From contig NZ_AOIV01000027.1 of assembly GCF_000337095.1 (NCBI RefSeq), positions 92,516 to 156,515 on the forward strand: DNA of 64,000 bases, given 5' to 3'. The notes under the pieces were generated by a model. The model saw nothing but the letters and a program-made list of their open reading frames with translations, ran no database searches and was not told the DNA's origin. Origin of the DNA: Halogeometricum pallidum JCM 14848. GTDB lineage: Archaea > Halobacteriota > Halobacteria > Halobacteriales > Haloferacaceae. The position numbers and the translations under genes were made by a program. Shown piece by piece: positions 1-7,920 of this stretch; within the stretch, counting starts at the first letter, position 1, and each line of letters starts with the position of its first letter.

Positions 1-12
1 GAATGAAATGAG

Positions 13-85
13 CGTCCTGACGGAGATTTGAACTCCGGTCCCTGGCTCCGCAAGCCAGGAGGATAGTCCACTACCCTATCAGGAC
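13..85 (-). tRNA. tRNA-Arg (anticodon GCG)
   Basis: Read on the minus strand, the acceptor arms GTCCTGA and TCAGGAC pair perfectly with a G discriminator. The anticodon stem CTGGC/GCCAG encloses the loop TTGCGGA, giving anticodon GCG (Arg CGC). The T arm reads CGGAG-TTCAAAT-CTCCG. No intron is present and CCA is not encoded, which fits the CCA-adding enzyme found nearby. Confidence 0.95.
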
Positions 86-247
86 TCACTCAAACGTAGT
101 CATCTCCCCTTGAAATCGGTTCCGATACGATGTCCTCCAGAGCCGTGTCACCTCGCCGCACGGAACGACCCCGTCTCGTCCTCCTCCATCACGAACGTCC
201 GCCGAACCCTCGGTGGCTCTAACACCGCGGAGCGCGTCGGGTGGACC

Positions 248-622
248 ATGACCGACGATACGACCGACAACGCGGACGAGGCGCCGACGGTCCGGTCTGC
301 GGCGCTCTCCGCCCTCGAAGGCAGCCCCGAAGCGGCGATAGAAACGCGCGACGACGCCGTCGTCTGCCGCGGGTGCGTTCGCGGACGGAACGGCTCCGTG
401 ATGGCCGCCCTCGACGATGCGACGTACGACTCGAAGACGGACGAACTCCGCGTCGTCGTCGCCACCGAGACGGACCCGGACGCGGGGCCGATGAGCATCC
501 AGGCCGTCGTGGACCTCGGCTACGAAGTCGCCGTCGAGTTCGCCGGCGGTCTGCCGGGGTCGGTGACGCTCGTCGAGGACGACGCCGACGGACGCCGGGA
601 GGCGCTCACCGCGTCGCTCTGA
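248..622 (+). CDS. Small acidic protein of unknown function
   Basis: This 124-residue acidic protein has no domain I can name with confidence. It starts MTDDTTDNAD and has a predicted alpha/beta body with two cysteines close together (VVCRGCVRG) and a C-terminal half rich in valine strands (IQAVVDLGYEVAVEFAGG). The frame stays open upstream to 110, but that extension has a different, less acidic composition, so the ATG at 248 is preferred. It lies between tRNA-Arg and the ssDNA-binding protein leader, on the same strand as the latter. Haloarchaeal genomes hold many such small proteins; no function is inferred. Confidence 0.65.
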   Translation: MTDDTTDNADEAPTVRSAALSALEGSPEAAIETRDDAVVCRGCVRGRNGSVMAALDDATYDSKTDELRVVVATETDPDAGPMSIQAVVDLGYEVAVEFAGGLPGSVTLVEDDADGRREALTASL

Positions 623-725
623 CCGAGGCGACGAACGTTTTTCTTGGATGAGGGGGCCAGTCTCACCGTGCCAGACCGAGACGCCGAAATCGGGGGACAG
701 CGGCCGGGTACTCCCGACAAGACAA

Positions 726-735
726 CGCTTAAGCG
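726..735 (+). promoter_or_regulatory. Palindromic TATA-like promoter element of the rpa transcript
   Basis: The 10-bp palindrome CGCTTAAGCG has its TTAA core about 27 bp upstream of the ATG at 758. This is the spacing expected for an archaeal TATA box driving a leaderless transcript that would begin with the mini-ORF. The promoter role is inferred from spacing only. Confidence 0.45.
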
Positions 736-757
736 CGGGCCTACCTTGAACCCGTGT

Positions 758-844
758 ATGATTGTGGTCGCTCCGCTCCGAGCACCGGACAGTGCCGTCC
801 GGACCGAAGCGCGTCGCCGACACCGCGACGGGGGTGCCGCGTAG
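758..844 (+). CDS. Possible 28-aa upstream ORF in the leader of the ssDNA-binding protein gene
   Basis: A short frame starting MIVVAPLRAPDS and ending GGAA runs from an ATG placed 27 bp after a TATA-like element to a TAG that directly abuts the ATG of the next gene (TAG-ATG, no gap). It is arginine-rich near its C terminus, unlike the acidic haloarchaeal proteome, so it may act by being translated rather than as a protein. A CCGGAC/GTCCGG hairpin lies inside it. Translation is not proven. Confidence 0.4.
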   Translation: MIVVAPLRAPDSAVRTEARRRHRDGGAA

Positions 845-2347
845 ATGGGTGCCATCGAGGAGGTGTACGACGACCTCGACACCGACGTGCCGTTCGAGGA
901 GTTCGAGGCCGCCGTGAACGACAAGGTCGAGCAGATGGGCGGCCTCGCCGACGACGAGACGGCGGCGATGCTCATCGCGCACGAACTCCGCGACGAGGAG
1001 GTCGAGGGCATCGCCGACATCGAACCCGGCATGGACGACGTGAAGTTCCTCGGGAAGGTGATGAGCGTCGGTGAACTCCGCACGTTCGAACGCGACGGCG
1101 AGGACGAGGACGGCCGCGTGGTCAACGTCGAAGTCGCCGACGAGACGGGCCGAATTCGCATCTCGATGTGGGACGCGATGGCCGAGGACGTCGTCGAGAA
1201 ACTCGAAGTCGGACAGGTCCTCCGCATCGCCGGCCGGCCGAAGGACGGCTACAACGGCGTCGAGGTCAACGTCGACAAGGTCGAACCCGACTCCGAGGCC
1301 GAGATAGACGTGCAGACGCAGGATAGCTACCGCGTCGAGGACCTCTCGCTCGGCCTCTCGGACGTGAATCTGAAGGGGCGCGTCCTCAGCACCGACAGCG
1401 TCCGCACGTTCTCGCGCGACGACGGTTCGGAGGGTCGCGTCGCCAACCTGACCCTAGGCGACCCGACGGGTCGCATCCGCGTGACGCTGTGGGACGAGAA
1501 GGCCGACCTCACAGAGGAGTTCGACGCCGACGTCACCGTCGAAGTCGTCGACGGTTACGTCCGCGAACGCGACGGCAGCCTCGAACTGCACGTCGGCAAC
1601 CGCGGGACGGTGGCGGAACTCGACGAGGACGTGGAGTACGTCCCCGAGACGGCCGACATCGGGTCGCTCGAACTCGACCAGACGGTCGACATCGCCGGCG
1701 GCGTCATCGAGACGGACCCCAAGCGGACGTTCGACCGCGACGACGGCTCCGAGGGGCAGGTTCGAAACGTCCGCGTGAAAGACGACACCGGCGACATCCG
1801 CGTCGCCATGTGGGGCGAGAAGGCCGACGCCGACATCGACCTCGCGGACTACGTCGTCTTCACCGACGTGGAGATACAGGACGGCTGGCAGGAGGACCTC
1901 GAAGCCTCCGCCGGGTGGCGCTCCACGGTCTCGGTGATGGACGAGGCGCCCGAGGGCGCGGCCGGCACTGGTGCCGACGCCGAGAGCGGGGGCGGCGCGC
2001 AGCAGTCGCAGTCGCGCGGCCTCGACGCCTTCGGGGACGGAAGTTCGTCCGCCGACGCCGGGTCGTCGGACGGCGACGAGGCGGGGACGAACGCGGGTGA
2101 TACGGAGGCGGACGCGGCTACCGCGGGCGCCGACGACGGCACGGCCGGCGACGCCGGAGGCGCGACCGTCGAGGAGTTCACCGGCACCGTCGTGCAGTCG
2201 GGCAGTCCGGTCGTCTTGGACGACGGGACGGAGACGCGGAGCGTCGAGACGACGGAGAGCCTCCAACTGGGCGCCGAGGTGACCGTCCGCGGGCCGGTCC
2301 GCGAGGGCCGCATCGACGCCACCGAGGTCGAGTCGGTCACGCGCTGA
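845..2347 (+). CDS. rpa: Multi-OB-fold single-stranded DNA-binding protein (replication protein A, RpaC/Rpa2 type)
   Basis: This 500-residue protein binds single-stranded DNA during replication and repair. After an N-terminal helical segment (1-60) there are three clear OB folds at roughly 62-150, 165-265 and 270-365. The second and third share the repeat RTF-x-RDDGSEG followed by RIRV/DIRV and an LW/MW-x-EKAD strand. An acidic Gly/Ala/Asp linker (about 375-435) leads to a small fourth OB-like unit at the C terminus (VEEFTGTVVQ onward). Three OB folds without a zinc finger match the haloarchaeal RpaC/Rpa2 branch rather than the operon-encoded Rpa1 or Rpa3. The histone and HdaI genes follow on the same strand, an arrangement I recall from Haloferax. 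A mini-ORF in the leader touches its start codon. Confidence 0.92.
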   Translation: MGAIEEVYDDLDTDVPFEEFEAAVNDKVEQMGGLADDETAAMLIAHELRDEEVEGIADIEPGMDDVKFLGKVMSVGELRTFERDGEDEDGRVVNVEVADETGRIRISMWDAMAEDVVEKLEVGQVLRIAGRPKDGYNGVEVNVDKVEPDSEAEIDVQTQDSYRVEDLSLGLSDVNLKGRVLSTDSVRTFSRDDGSEGRVANLTLGDPTGRIRVTLWDEKADLTEEFDADVTVEVVDGYVRERDGSLELHVGNRGTVAELDEDVEYVPETADIGSLELDQTVDIAGGVIETDPKRTFDRDDGSEGQVRNVRVKDDTGDIRVAMWGEKADADIDLADYVVFTDVEIQDGWQEDLEASAGWRSTVSVMDEAPEGAAGTGADAESGGGAQQSQSRGLDAFGDGSSSADAGSSDGDEAGTNAGDTEADAATAGADDGTAGDAGGATVEEFTGTVVQSGSPVVLDDGTETRSVETTESLQLGAEVTVRGPVREGRIDATEVESVTR

Positions 2348-2478
2348 CCGCTCACGGCTTCCCTTCCGACTCGCCCGTCCGACGTTCGACCGATCGGAGT
2401 CCCGAAAGCTCGGTCGCGCCTCGCGAGCGGACGCGCCGCCACGCCCGCCGAGAGGCGTCGAGAGCCGCTACGGAAAGG

Positions 2479-2486
2479 ATTATACG
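2479..2486 (+). promoter_or_regulatory. TATA box of the histone gene
   Basis: The sequence ATTATACG is centred about 27 bp before the histone ATG at 2510, preceded by a purine-rich GGAAAG that could serve as BRE. The spacing implies a leaderless mRNA and supports choosing ATG 2510 over the in-frame GTG at 2504. Confidence 0.6.
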
Positions 2487-2509
2487 CCGCACGCCCGGCA
2501 TATGTGGGT

Positions 2510-2941
2510 ATGAGTGTCGAGTTACCGTTCGCACCGGTCGACACGATCATCCGCCGCAACGCCGGTGACCTTCGGGTCAGCGCCGATGCCGCGGAGGAAC
2601 TCGCCCGCCGCATCCAGCGGCGCGGCTCGGAGCTCGCTATCGACGCGGCCGAACGCGCCCGCGAGGACGGCCGCAAGACCCTGATGGCGTCGGACTTCGG
2701 CGTCGAACAGGTCGTCCCGCGGAACGAACTCGAACTCCCCATCGCCCCTATCGACCGTATCGCTCGCCTCGACGTCGACGACCGCTACCGCGTCTCGATG
2801 GACGCCCGCATCGCTCTCGCGGACATCCTCGAAGACTACGCCGACAACGTCGCCGGTGCCGCGGCGAAACTCGCTCGACACGCCGACCGCCGAACGATAC
2901 AGGCGGAGGACATCGAGACGTACTTCTCCCTCTTCGAGTAG
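2510..2941 (+). CDS. hstA: Doublet archaeal histone
   Basis: This 143-residue protein contains two histone folds fused head to tail, as in halophilic archaea where one polypeptide mimics a histone dimer. Fold 1 (about 1-68) begins VELPFAPVDTIIRRNAG and ends in the DFGVEQ region. Fold 2 (about 72-143) begins LELPIAPIDRIARLD and ends RRTIQAEDIETYFSLFE. Each has the short-long-short helix pattern with an RxT/D loop near its end (GRKTLMASD, DRRTIQAED). It is highly acidic, as in Haloferax and Halobacterium, where the protein acts more like a regulator than a compacting histone. The start is the ATG 27 bp after the TATA box. It abuts the deacetylase gene with no gap. Confidence 0.93.
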   Translation: MSVELPFAPVDTIIRRNAGDLRVSADAAEELARRIQRRGSELAIDAAERAREDGRKTLMASDFGVEQVVPRNELELPIAPIDRIARLDVDDRYRVSMDARIALADILEDYADNVAGAAAKLARHADRRTIQAEDIETYFSLFE

Positions 2942-3958
<1,017 letters not shown>

Positions 3959-3976
3959 CGCTTTCTCTGACTCGGG

Positions 3977-5341
3977 CTACGGCCGCGGGTCGAAGTACCG
4001 CACGAGTTCGACGCCGAACTCCTCGGCGAGCGTTCCGACGTCTTCGCCGGCCAGCACCGCGTATCCCTCCCCCAGCGACGACTCGACGTGCGACCCGAGT
4101 CCCACCTCGAACAGCGCGTCGCTCTCTAAGAGGTCGACGGCGTCGGTGAACTCGCGTTCGCGTTCGACGGCGTAGCGGTCGCCGTCGAGGAACGGACCGT
4201 AGGCGTCGCCGTCGGCGTAGGCGTCGAAGAATCCCTCGGCGTGCTCGCGGACGTGGACCGGGGGGCCGCCGTGACGCTCGACGCTCGGGAGCGTCCGGTG
4301 GGCGAGTTCGACGAACAGGACCGCGCTGTCGGCCGCGAACGTCGCCGTCCGCACCGGGTCGAATCCCCTTCGACTCAGTTCCGACTCGACGCCCGCAATC
4401 GACTTGTACAGTTGCGGGTAGAGTTGGTCTTCGACCACGTCGGGGGCGTCGAAGACGACGGCCACCGGTTCGGTTCCGCGCCGGCGGACGTGCTCGCGAA
4501 CCTCTTCGGACGAAAGCGGGTCCGGGTCGCCGCCGAAGAACGGCGCGACGCTCGGGTCGGCGAGGAGTTCGCGCGCGTAATGTTGGAAGCGGGCGACGTT
4601 CTCCGCCGAGCAGACGGCGGCGACGTTCCGCGTCGGGTCCGTCGGGTCGACGACGACGAGGGGGTCGTCGAACGACCGCGTGCCGTGCCCTTCCGGGTCG
4701 AACTCGACGGGCGGGTGCCAGTCGGCCGCGGCCCGGAGCAGCGACTCGAACCCCCCGTGTTCGAGGACGAGCAGTTCGGTGAGGTAGCCGGAGAACCCCC
4801 GCGTCCGGAGGTCGCTCCCGTACGCGCCGATACCCTTCAGGAACCGCTTGAACACCCGGACCTCGGCGGCGAGTTCGTCGTCCAAGCGCGACTGCAGGTA
4901 GTCGTTGTGGTGCGGCGTTCGGTCGACGGCCGACCGGAGCGACGCGCCGTCATTGACGTCGAAACAGGGCACGAGATCCACGTCGAACCCCTCGAACGTC
5001 CCGGTGACGTAGGGGTGCTCGGCGTACTCCTCCCGTCCGTCGGGAAGGACGGCGTTGCCGACGGCGAGTCCGTAGCGTTCCAGCGACTCGCGGTCGGTTC
5101 CCTCGGGGAAGCGCACGAACAGGTCGATGTCCCGGTCGCCCGAGAGCCACGTCCCGCGGGCCGTCGACCCGACCTGGACGACGTCGGCCGCGACGCCCAA
5201 CTCGTCGAGCGCCTCCCCGACGCGAGCCGAGAGCGCGTCGACGGCTTCGGAGAGCGCCGACCGCTCGGCCGCGTCCGGGTCGATTCGCTCGCGAACGCGG
5301 GCGACGACGCGGGATAGCTCCTCGGAGTCCGACTCGGGCAT
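3977..5341 (-). CDS. cca: CCA tRNA nucleotidyltransferase (archaeal class I)
   Basis: This 454-residue enzyme adds CCA to tRNA 3' ends without a nucleic-acid template. The nucleotidyltransferase head (about 1-150) shows VGSTARGTWLSGDRDIDLF with the DxD metal-binding pair and a third acidic residue in FDVDLVP, as in archaeal class I enzymes related to poly(A) polymerase and CCA transferases. The PAP-like central part includes YVTGTFEGF and the tRNA-contacting RTRGFSGYLTELL segment (about 175-200). The C-terminal half is tail-like. Length matches the archaeal family (about 440-460). It converges on hdaI with a 18-bp gap, and tRNA genes without encoded CCA lie beside it. Confidence 0.95.
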   Translation of the reverse strand: MPESDSEELSRVVARVRERIDPDAAERSALSEAVDALSARVGEALDELGVAADVVQVGSTARGTWLSGDRDIDLFVRFPEGTDRESLERYGLAVGNAVLPDGREEYAEHPYVTGTFEGFDVDLVPCFDVNDGASLRSAVDRTPHHNDYLQSRLDDELAAEVRVFKRFLKGIGAYGSDLRTRGFSGYLTELLVLEHGGFESLLRAAADWHPPVEFDPEGHGTRSFDDPLVVVDPTDPTRNVAAVCSAENVARFQHYARELLADPSVAPFFGGDPDPLSSEEVREHVRRRGTEPVAVVFDAPDVVEDQLYPQLYKSIAGVESELSRRGFDPVRTATFAADSAVLFVELAHRTLPSVERHGGPPVHVREHAEGFFDAYADGDAYGPFLDGDRYAVEREREFTDAVDLLESDALFEVGLGSHVESSLGEGYAVLAGEDVGTLAEEFGVELVRYFDPRP

Positions 5342-5486
5342 GTCGCTCGCGGCTTGTTCGCCGGCGGGCGAAAGCGTGTCGGTGCGGGCCGCCTCGGACG
5401 CACGCTCACACCCCGCACCCGTCGGGTGAAAACGAAAGCCCTATCAAAGTTCCTCGGTGTACAACTGAGTGCGGACGCACGCCCGA

Positions 5487-5559
5487 GCCGTCGTAGCTCA
5501 GTTGGTAGAGCACCTCGCTGTTAACGAGGTGGTCCCAGGTTCGAGTCCTGGCGACGGCG
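5487..5559 (+). tRNA. tRNA-Asn (anticodon GTT)
   Basis: Acceptor arms GCCGTCG and CGACGGC pair fully, followed by discriminator G. The anticodon stem CCTCG/CGAGG holds the loop CTGTTAA, anticodon GTT. The T arm CCAGG-TTCGAGT-CCTGG is perfect. There is no intron and CCA is not encoded. Confidence 0.97.
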
Positions 5560-5664
5560 TCGTTTCCTCCCGAACTCGCCTCCCCCAGCGGTCGCTCCGT
5601 CGTGCGGTCGGTCGACGGCAACGACAACGCTAAAGAGGTGCCCCCGGGAAGGTGAGGACGAATC

Positions 5665-5739
5665 GGGCCCTTAGCTCAGTCTGGTTAGAGCGCTCGGCTC
5701 ATAACCGAGTGGTCGATGGTTCGAATCCGTCAGGGCCCA
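5665..5739 (+). tRNA. tRNA with CAT anticodon, most likely tRNA-Ile2 (agmatidine type), alternatively Met
   Basis: Acceptor arms GGGCCCT/AGGGCCC pair fully with A as discriminator. The anticodon stem CTCGG/CCGAG encloses CTCATAA, anticodon CAT. It lacks the three G:C pairs of an initiator tRNA anticodon stem, and it has no intron, whereas the Haloferax elongator tRNA-Met is known to have one. The body (CCTTAGCTCAG, CTCATAA) resembles bacterial and archaeal tRNA-Ile2, whose C34 is modified to read AUA. The T arm GATGG-TTCGAAT-CCGTC has a G-G and a T-adjacent irregularity, making its stem weaker than usual. The isoacceptor identity is an inference. Confidence 0.85.
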
Positions 5740-5740
5740 T
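5718..5740 (+). repeat. att-like direct repeat, copy 1 (3' end of the CAT tRNA)
   Basis: These 23 bases at the 3' end of the tRNA (GGTTCGAATCCGTCAGGGCC plus CAT) recur exactly at 5826-5848. Duplication of a tRNA 3' end is the usual footprint of tyrosine-recombinase integration. Confidence 0.8.
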
Positions 5741-5825
5741 CGATAAACCCGCGAGCGACAGCGAGCGGTGTTTCGGGTACGTTCTGACGGGTCGAACCAG
5801 GGAGCGAGCGGTAGCGAGCGACCGG

Positions 5826-5848
5826 GGTTCGAATCCGTCAGGGCCCAT
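5826..5848 (+). repeat. att-like direct repeat, copy 2
   Basis: This is an exact 23-bp copy of the 3' end of the CAT tRNA, 108 bp downstream of the first. It has no tRNA 5' half and so is not a tRNA gene. The 85 bp between the copies hold only AGCGAGCG-type short repeats and no gene. It marks the likely left edge of the accessory island that follows. Confidence 0.8.
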
Positions 5849-6003
5849 AGAAACGACGGAGGTCCCTCGAGAATCTCTATCGACCTTTCTGTGGACTTCA
5901 CTCGAAACTCGTGAGACAGTCCTCTGCAGCGTTCGGTTATAACTGAATCTCCTATCTTTGTCGTTTTCTCGTTATTCTGGCCCCGTAACAGCGGGATCTA
6001 CGA
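5849..6003. other. AT-richer gene-free stretch at the island edge
   Basis: About 155 bp between the second att-like repeat and the stop of the next minus-strand gene. Its GC is visibly lower than the flanking core. I see no gene or convincing structure, only T-rich runs that could act as the terminator of the downstream minus-strand gene. Confidence 0.5.
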
Positions 6004-6624
6004 TCAGTCTAGTCGATTGAGCCCGCCTTGCCGTTCTTGCTGCATGATACCGCCGGCGAACAGTCGGAGCTTGTCGACGAGTTCCGACCCAGTCTCGTAC
6101 GTTTCGACCCGAAGATCCCACCTCACTTTCGCTGACCGAATCATCGCGCTCGTGACGTCGTCCTCGTGAGCGAAGAGCAACCGATCGCCGTGCGTCTCCG
6201 AGAGCGCTTCGAGGATGCTCCCAGCCTCCTCTCCCACGCCGAAGTTGTGCCCAAGGAACGGCAGTACGAACGCGGTCGCGTTACTGCATTTCGTGTAGTC
6301 GATGCTCTGTGTCGCCGCGTCCACGTCGTCGGTGTCCACGTCGACGTCGAGAGCCAGAAACGCATTTATCCCGGGGTCGACACGGAGTTCTCCTTGCACC
6401 CGTCTCAGGAGTGCCTGCGCCGCGTCGATCTCGTCTTTGCTTTGGAAAAGTCGGCGTAACGGTCCCGGGAGATCTTCGACGTCGATCTCGCGTTGTTTCT
6501 CCTCGCTGAGAACGTACTCGAGGTTGAACGATTTGTACGGCCCCATTAGGTAGAAGAGAAACCGGTCGTACTTCACGCGTCCTAGCCGCTCGACGATCAG
6601 GTCGCGCGTGACCTCCACGGCCAC
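6004..6624 (-). CDS. Unknown haloarchaeal protein with nucleoside-deoxyribosyltransferase/TIR-like signatures (probably DUF7509)
   Basis: This is a 206-residue soluble protein. I believe it matches the haloarchaeal family catalogued as DUF7509, from memory. Three segments are arranged as in nucleoside 2-deoxyribosyltransferases and their TIR-like relatives: an N-terminal strand and Gly-Pro loop (FLFYLMGPYKSFN, 22-34), an Asp-led strand (SIDYTKCSNATAFVLPF, 107-123), and a Gly-rich turn with a candidate catalytic Glu before a helix (HNFGVGEEAGSILEAL, 126-141, Glu132 or Glu133). The last third (DRLLFAHEDDVTSAMIR) fits a closing strand and helix. An enzymatic role on a nucleotide such as NAD is inferred from fold resemblance only. 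It is divergently transcribed from a winged-helix regulator 85 bp away. Confidence 0.7.
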   Translation of the reverse strand: MAVEVTRDLIVERLGRVKYDRFLFYLMGPYKSFNLEYVLSEEKQREIDVEDLPGPLRRLFQSKDEIDAAQALLRRVQGELRVDPGINAFLALDVDVDTDDVDAATQSIDYTKCSNATAFVLPFLGHNFGVGEEAGSILEALSETHGDRLLFAHEDDVTSAMIRSAKVRWDLRVETYETGSELVDKLRLFAGGIMQQERQGGLNRLD

Positions 6625-6709
6625 GAGTGGCCCTGCTCACGAGGGATGTTTAAAACAGGGTATTTTTGAGAATGTTCGGCTTGAGAACCCCTAAGAGTCT
6701 CTCACCAGT

Positions 6710-7135
6710 ATGTCGCGTAAGATGGCGACGAACGACGCTCAGCGGTCCAGTGGTAGCATCCCGGATGATCCGGAAAACCTGCTCCCGGAGGAGAGCGTCC
6801 TCAGTCTCGACGAGTACCTCGCGATGCACGCTGCCGTCGGACACCGGACGAGATACGAGATTCTGTACCGACTCGTCCACAGCGGAGACATGAGCCCCAA
6901 AGAACTGGAAGAATCGATGGACGTCGACGACAGCACCCTTCATTACCACCTCAACAAGCTCGTCGACGTCGGGCTTGTCGAGAAGCACCAGCGGACCGAG
7001 CGAGGCCAAGACGGACTGTACACGTACTACCGGGCCACGGTCTTCGGCGAGGTGACGCTCACGGAGGGCGTCGACGAGTTGATCCGCGGCGAACAGGAGT
7101 TCGAGAGCCTGTACGACAGCTCCGACGAAGAGTAA
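6710..7135 (+). CDS. Winged-helix transcriptional regulator (ArsR/HTH_20-like)
   Basis: This 141-residue DNA-binding protein has a flexible N terminus (1-25), then an ArsR-type winged helix: HTRYEILYRLVHSGDMSPKEL (about 45-65), recognition helix DDSTLHYHLNKLVDVGLVEK, and wing QRTERGQDGLYTYYRATVFGE. No metal-binding cysteine motif of classical ArsR sensors is present. It is divergent from the NDT/TIR-like gene and shares an 85-bp intergenic region with it that contains TTTAAAA at the right distance to be the TATA box of the partner. Control of its own gene and that of its neighbour is likely. A second in-frame ATG lies at 6722. Confidence 0.85.
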   Translation: MSRKMATNDAQRSSGSIPDDPENLLPEESVLSLDEYLAMHAAVGHRTRYEILYRLVHSGDMSPKELEESMDVDDSTLHYHLNKLVDVGLVEKHQRTERGQDGLYTYYRATVFGEVTLTEGVDELIRGEQEFESLYDSSDEE

Positions 7136-7159
7136 CCACGGAGTGTTACAGAAGTTCAA

Positions 7160-7766
7160 GCGCAAAGCCTCGCCCTTCAGAGCGGGGATACGCGCGACAA
7201 CAGGACTACAACCGCAATCCACAGGTCGCCCGGCGTCGTACCCTACTTCAAGCCAATCGCGTAAACTCTCAATCGGAAGACACGGGGTCTCTTCCCGCTG
7301 ATACGGACGGTTCCACGCCCACCACCGGCAAACCCGGTGGGGAGTACGTGGCTGAGACTCGTTCGCCGTCCTCACACTACCCCTACCCGTCACTGGAGAC
7401 GGTCGGCAACGACCGCGCAAACGAGGGGGCGACAGCACACCAAAACACGCCCCATTCGCGGTTGCACTCCGCCCTCGTCGGCGGAGTACGGTCGATGGCA
7501 CGACCCGTGTCCGCCCACTGTCCAAAGGTGGGCGGTTGCCCGGTATTCGGACGCCTCGGTTCAGGCGGTATCGGGTACGGCACAAGTGGATACCGCGTCC
7601 ACCTCGGACGCACGAATACGCCATACCCTCGTTTCGGGGGCCGACGTGTAGCGCACGAACCCGGTACTCATCCGCCGTGGATGGGGAAGTTGCCTTCGGG
7701 GGCTTGGGAACGGCCCGACGCCCCACGGAGGAACCCTCGCGCTTCAGCGCGGGGAGGATGTCAATG
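7160..7766. mobile_element. Decayed IS200/IS605 (IS1341)-type remnants
   Basis: Two sequences here have the form of right ends of haloarchaeal IS1341-type elements. Read on the minus strand, 7196-7160 has a CCCCGCTCTGAAGGGCGAGGC hairpin-like end. Read on the plus strand, 7735-7766 has GAACCCTCGCGCTTCAGCGC followed by GGGGAGGATGTCAA. They face outward, implying two insertions or an inverted pair. Between them no intact TnpB frame is found; all frames are short and low in similarity to anything. The region accounts for the 780-bp gap between the regulator and the methyltransferase. Confidence 0.5.
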
Positions 7767-7821
7767 AGACGGCTCTATCGAAACCCTGTCCGTCAAAAGT
7801 CCGTAATCCAGAGTGCGACAG

Positions 7822-7920
7822 GATATCGTGAAGAAAGAACTGTCCGCACAACCCCGAGAACACGCAAATTGACGAATCCCGTTCCTCGTTGGTTGAGCAA
7901 ATGTACTGTCTCACGATATC
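7822..7920. repeat. 10-bp perfect inverted repeat flanking 79 bp, downstream of the methyltransferase gene
   Basis: GATATCGTGA at 7822-7831 and TCACGATATC at 7911-7920 are exact reverse complements, the right arm overlapping the stop of the minus-strand methyltransferase gene. The spacer is AT-richer than its surroundings. It could be a small decayed element or part of the gene's 3' end structure. Confidence 0.4.

Noticed and set aside
5793-5848. Second tRNA gene
   Set aside because: Only the T arm and acceptor 3' half are present; no D arm or anticodon. It is a duplicated att sequence.
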